A stretch of 64,000 nucleotides of DNA, taken from Paenibacillus sp. 1011MAR3C5 (GTDB taxonomy: Bacteria; Bacillota; Bacilli; Paenibacillales; Paenibacillaceae). Position numbers and translations under genes: made by a program. This document shows positions 61,372-64,000 of this stretch, one piece after another. The notes under the pieces are model-generated. The model was not told where the DNA came from. It searched no databases and saw only the letters and a program-made list of their open reading frames with translations. Where the stretch lies: assembly GCF_003591485.1 (NCBI RefSeq), contig NZ_QZCF01000008.1:168957-232956 (forward strand), in the 5' to 3' direction. Positions within the stretch are counted from its first letter, which is position 1; each line of letters starts with the position of its first letter.

Positions 61372-62718
61372 TTAATCGCGTTTAGCCTCTTCATCCTCTT
61401 CCACAGCCGCATCCGATCTTGCATTCAATACAAGGGAAGCCTGCAAAATCTGATGGTTGTCCATCTCGATAATAGTCCATTGATTCTTGCCATGATAGAT
61501 CGGCACAGGTTCATCATCTAATGAAATTAATTGGACTTGAAGCCAACCGCCGATTGTGTCGACATTATAATCGTTGTCGAATTTGATCCCGAATTGCTCC
61601 TCAATATCACCTAGCAGCACCCTGCCGCTGAACACATACTCATTCTCGGAAACCTTCATGATATCGGGCTTCTCATCCGCATCGAATTCATCGCGGATCT
61701 CACCAACGATCTCCTCCAATATATCCTCCATTGTGATGATACCGGCCGTACCGCCGTATTCATCAATAATCAGGGAAATATGAACGCCCTGCTTCTGCAT
61801 CTTCAGCAGAACATCTTGCAAAGGCGCGGTCTCATGGATCGCTTCCATATCATGAATCAGTTCTTTCAGAGGCGTTGGACGATTCAACACCAGGTTAGTA
61901 ACCAGTTCCTTCGCATTCAGGAAACCGATAATTTTATCCTTATCGCCATCCTGCGTAACAGGGTAGCGCGTATATCGATTCTCGTCAATAATGCTCAATA
62001 TTTCATCATTGCTCATCTTCTCGTCAATGGCAACGACTTGCAGTCGAGGTACCATAACATCTTTCGCCACGCGTTGGTCGAAGGCAAAGATGTTTTGCAT
62101 ATACGAAAGCTCTGTCTGATTAATTTCACCGCTTTGGAAGCTTTGCGTCATAATGATCTTCAACTCTTCCTCGGAGTGGGCCTGTTCGTGACCGGCAGGC
62201 TGTACGCCGAAGATGCGGAGAAATACACGCGCAGATCCATTAAGCAACCAAATCAATGGAAACAGGACCTTACCGAACAAGACGAGCGGTCTGGCAAGTA
62301 ATAGTGTCATCCGTTCTGCATACTGGATTGCCAATGTCTTAGGCGCAAGTTCGCCAAAAACAACGTGCAGGAATGTCATTAACGACAAGGCTAATGCATA
62401 AGAGATCGGTGTTGCCCAAGCGTCCGACACGCCCCAATCATGGAATAGCGGATGCAGCAGCTTCTCAATCGTCGGTTCACCTAGCGCACCAAGTCCCAGC
62501 GCTGTGACGGTAATACCGAGCTGACAGGCCGACAAGTAGTAATCCAGGTTCGATACCAGCTTCTTCGCTGCGAGCGCTGTCTTATTGCCTTCTGCAATCA
62601 ACTGATCGATACGAGACATTCTGACCTTAACGACGGCAAATTCCGATCCGACAAAAAATGCAGTTAACACAATTAATAATAATACCAGTAACAAATTGAT
62701 GACTATGGCTACGTCCAA
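61372..62718 (-). CDS. CNNM/hemolysin-family membrane protein with CBS domains
   Basis: This 448-residue protein of the UPF0053 family has an N-terminal DUF21 membrane domain (about 1-195, LVLLLIVLTAFFVGSEFAVV at the front), two CBS domains (about 210-330: DVMVPRLQVVAIDEKMSNDE and MQKQGVHISLIIDEYGGTAG) and a C-terminal CorC/HlyC domain with VDTIGGWLQVQL. The family exports magnesium or other ions; the hemolysin label is historical. The start is TTG at 62718, six bases after GAGGG; no ATG is suitable. A SigW-type promoter lies about 60 bases upstream. It sits between two copies of tRNA-Leu. Confidence 0.9.
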   Translation of the reverse strand: MDVAIVINLLLVLLLIVLTAFFVGSEFAVVKVRMSRIDQLIAEGNKTALAAKKLVSNLDYYLSACQLGITVTALGLGALGEPTIEKLLHPLFHDWGVSDAWATPISYALALSLMTFLHVVFGELAPKTLAIQYAERMTLLLARPLVLFGKVLFPLIWLLNGSARVFLRIFGVQPAGHEQAHSEEELKIIMTQSFQSGEINQTELSYMQNIFAFDQRVAKDVMVPRLQVVAIDEKMSNDEILSIIDENRYTRYPVTQDGDKDKIIGFLNAKELVTNLVLNRPTPLKELIHDMEAIHETAPLQDVLLKMQKQGVHISLIIDEYGGTAGIITMEDILEEIVGEIRDEFDADEKPDIMKVSENEYVFSGRVLLGDIEEQFGIKFDNDYNVDTIGGWLQVQLISLDDEPVPIYHGKNQWTIIEMDNHQILQASLVLNARSDAAVEEDEEAKRD

Positions 62719-62778
62719 CTGGTTCCCTCAGCTGAGGGATTCACCTCCGTGTATTTTAAAATACTTACCCTATAGCTA

Positions 62779-62804
62779 TACGTCGATCTGAACTTCACGT
62801 TTCA
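62779..62804 (-). promoter_or_regulatory. SigW-type ECF promoter of the CNNM gene
   Basis: TGAAAC (62799-62804) and CGTA (62779-62782) on the minus strand are 16 bases apart, followed by TAG. This is a perfect match to the B. subtilis SigW consensus, and sigW itself is in the window. SigM or SigX cannot be excluded. Confidence 0.7.
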
Positions 62805-63032
62805 ATAATTTTCAGACATCTCCACTGCTTTATTATGCTAATATTCAAAGCGGTTAATTCTCGCAGTCTTGCCCTTCACGCCTATATAGCTGTATACCCC
62901 GTCTACATCCGACTCAAACTTATTATACAGCCGCCGTTGATTCTCATTAGGCCTAATTCATATGGCTGGTACACGCTAACACCACCCCTTCTTACGGTTA
63001 AGTCACTCACGCATACGCATATTCAAACAGCA
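62805..63032. other. intergenic region, nothing recognised
   Basis: About 230 bases between the CNNM promoter and the tRNA-Leu copy B terminator. No gene, structured RNA or repeat was recognised. Confidence 0.4.
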
Positions 63033-63060
63033 AAAAACCCTTCTACTCGAAGGGTTTTCT
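63033..63060 (-). terminator. terminator copy B of the rRNA-tRNA cluster
   Basis: AAAACCCTT and AAGGGTTTT pair around CTACTCG and are followed on the minus strand by six T residues. It ends the transcript from 23S rRNA through tRNA-Leu copy B. Confidence 0.85.
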
Positions 63061-63066
63061 CATGTA

Positions 63067-63149
63067 TGGTGCGCGTAGAGGGACTTGAACCCCCACGGTC
63101 GCCCGCTAGATCCTAAGTCTAGTGCGTCTGCCAATTCCGCCATACGCGC
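63067..63149 (-). tRNA. tRNA-Leu (anticodon TAG), copy B
   Basis: Identical to the copy at 61157-61239 over the whole gene. It is the last gene of the rRNA-linked tRNA cluster. Confidence 0.97.
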
Positions 63150-63173
63150 ATGGGTCTTGCCGGGTAAATAAAC

Positions 63174-63249
63174 TGGTGAGCCATGTAGGACTCGAACCTA
63201 CGACACCCTGATTAAAAGTCAGGTGCTCTACCAACTGAGCTAATGGCTC
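63174..63249 (-). tRNA. tRNA-Lys (anticodon TTT)
   Basis: Acceptor GAGCCAT pairs with ATGGCTC, the anticodon loop reads CTTTTAA, and CCA is encoded. Confidence 0.97.
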
Positions 63250-63258
63250 TTAATAAAA

Positions 63259-63333
63259 TGGCTGGGGATTCAGGGATCGAACCTGAGAATGACGGAGTCA
63301 AAGTCCGTTGCCTTACCGCTTGGCTAATCCCCA
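63259..63333 (-). tRNA. tRNA-Gln (anticodon TTG)
   Basis: Acceptor TGGGGAT pairs with ATCCCCA, the anticodon loop reads CTTTGAC, and CCA is encoded. Confidence 0.97.
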
Positions 63334-63344
63334 GCATTACGGTA

Positions 63345-63420
63345 TGGTGGAGGATGACGGGATCGAACCGCCGACCCTCTGCTTGTAAGGCAGATGCTCT
63401 CCCAGCTGAGCTAATCCTCC
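63345..63420 (-). tRNA. tRNA-Val (anticodon TAC)
   Basis: Acceptor GGAGGAT pairs with ATCCTCC, the anticodon loop reads CTTACAA, and CCA is encoded. Confidence 0.97.
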
Positions 63421-63424
63421 ATGA

Positions 63425-63499
63425 TGGTGACCCGTAGGGGATTCGAACCCCTGTTACCTCCGTGAAAGGGAGGTGTCTTAACCCCTTGACCAACGGGCC
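63425..63499 (-). tRNA. tRNA-Glu (anticodon TTC)
   Basis: Acceptor GGCCCGT pairs with ACGGGTC, the anticodon loop reads CTTTCAC, and CCA is encoded. Confidence 0.97.
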
Positions 63500-63561
63500 T
63501 AAATATAAATTCTACCTATCGCTTGTCCTCTGCATGATGACGGATATCCTCAAAGAAGATA

Positions 63562-63637
63562 TGGAGCTCTCAACCGGGATCGAACCGGTGACCTCATCCT
63601 TACCATGGATGCACTCTACCTACTGAGCTATGAGAGC
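63562..63637 (-). tRNA. tRNA-Thr (anticodon GGT)
   Basis: Acceptor GCTCTCA pairs with TGAGAGC, the anticodon loop reads ATGGTAA, and CCA is encoded. Confidence 0.96.
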
Positions 63638-63641
63638 ATGA

Positions 63642-63717
63642 TGGCTCCCCGAACAGGACTCGAACCTGTGACAACTCGATTAACAGTCGAGTGCTCTACC
63701 AACTGAGCTATCAGGGA
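63642..63717 (-). tRNA. tRNA-Asn (anticodon GTT)
   Basis: Acceptor TCCCTGA pairs with TCGGGGA (one T-G pair), the anticodon loop reads CTGTTAA, and CCA is encoded. First tRNA after the 23S gene. Confidence 0.96.
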
Positions 63718-63838
63718 ACATTGCACATTTATGTAAAAATGTGTCCAAGAGCTTCAATTGCTTTAAGACAAGACATCAAAGTGTTTTGCACCTTGAAAAC
63801 TGGATACGAAAGTAACTGTTGAATCATCCTTAGCAGTA

Positions 63839-64000
63839 GGATAAGCCCTCGACCGATTAGTATTCGTCAGCTACACACATTGCTGTGCTTCCACCCCGAA
63901 CCTATCAACCTCGTCGTCTTCAAGGGGTCTTACTAATTGGGAAATCTCATCTTGAGGGGGGCTTCACGCTTAGATGCTTTCAGCGCTTATCCCGTCCGTA
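63839..64000 (-). rRNA. 23S ribosomal RNA, 3' end
   Basis: The minus strand reads GGATAAGCGCTGAAAGCATC, TAAGCGTGAAGCC and later ACTAATCGGTCGAGGGCTTA, the conserved 3' end of bacterial 23S rRNA. The gene runs off the right edge. No 5S rRNA gene follows in the 120-base gap before tRNA-Asn. Confidence 0.96.

Noticed and set aside
59074..63717. Repeated short motifs (CGAACC, TCAGTTGG) as a possible CRISPR array
   Set aside because: They are the T-loop and D-loop sequences of tRNA genes, spaced by tRNA length.

Overview
The window looks like chromosomal DNA of a Paenibacillus-type Firmicute. The evidence is strong AGGAGG ribosome sites with frequent GTG and TTG starts, T-box leaders, a glmS ribozyme, the sigW-rsiW-cdaA-cdaR-glmM-glmS neighbourhood, YesM/YesN-type two-component genes and several very large S-layer-anchored glycan-degrading proteins. 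This is an assignment from gene content, not from a database match.

Layout. 1-1.65 kb: the 5' part of ilvB (minus strand) behind three tandem T-box leaders and one promoter. 1.8-2.95 kb: a small membrane protein and a TetR regulator with a palindromic operator. 3.2-8.1 kb: a sulfatase locus with a formylglycine-generating enzyme, two half-size CHR (chromate-type) transporters, a cysteine-type sulfatase and an AraC regulator. 8.2-20 kb: a minus-strand glycan-utilisation operon (AraC regulator, sensor kinase and response regulator, binding protein, two permeases, GH51 and GH2 enzymes). 20.3-38.1 kb: three giant secreted proteins ending in SLH domains (GH43-like, DUF4855 and GH20), the last split by a one-base frameshift. 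Between the first two lies a patch of gene remnants with an AT-rich GNAT gene and a PD-(D/E)XK-like protein (27.3-29.4 kb).

38.6-44.8 kb: accessory genes (MFS, luciferase-like oxidoreductase, ArsR, P-loop kinase, a broken chloramphenicol-phosphotransferase-like gene, a RibD/DHFR-like protein, a DUF1569 protein) with 21-bp repeats. 45-55.8 kb: the cell-envelope block glmS (ribozyme plus an inserted repeat element), an NDH-2 type dehydrogenase on the other strand, glmM, cdaR, cdaA, an anti-sigma factor, sigW and an HtrA-like protease. 56-64 kb: ppc, a four-tRNA cluster, a Fur-controlled siderophore ATPase, a DUF2203 protein, a duplicated tRNA-Leu flanking a CNNM/hemolysin-family gene, six more tRNAs and the 3' end of a 23S rRNA.

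How it fits together. The left half appears to sense, import and cut a complex, probably sulfated, glycan: surface enzymes release fragments, the ABC transporter imports them, and cytoplasmic GH2, GH51 and sulfatase finish them. CcpA-like cre sites lie at the start of at least two of the promoters. The right half controls cell-wall precursor supply and envelope stress. Two excellent SigW-type promoters were found, before the anti-sigma gene and before the CNNM gene. The most unusual items are the triple T-box, the sulfatase/CHR linkage, the inverted-repeat element between the glmS ribozyme and its gene, the candidate Rex site before the inserted dehydrogenase, and the tRNA-Leu duplication with a compensatory change in its terminator.
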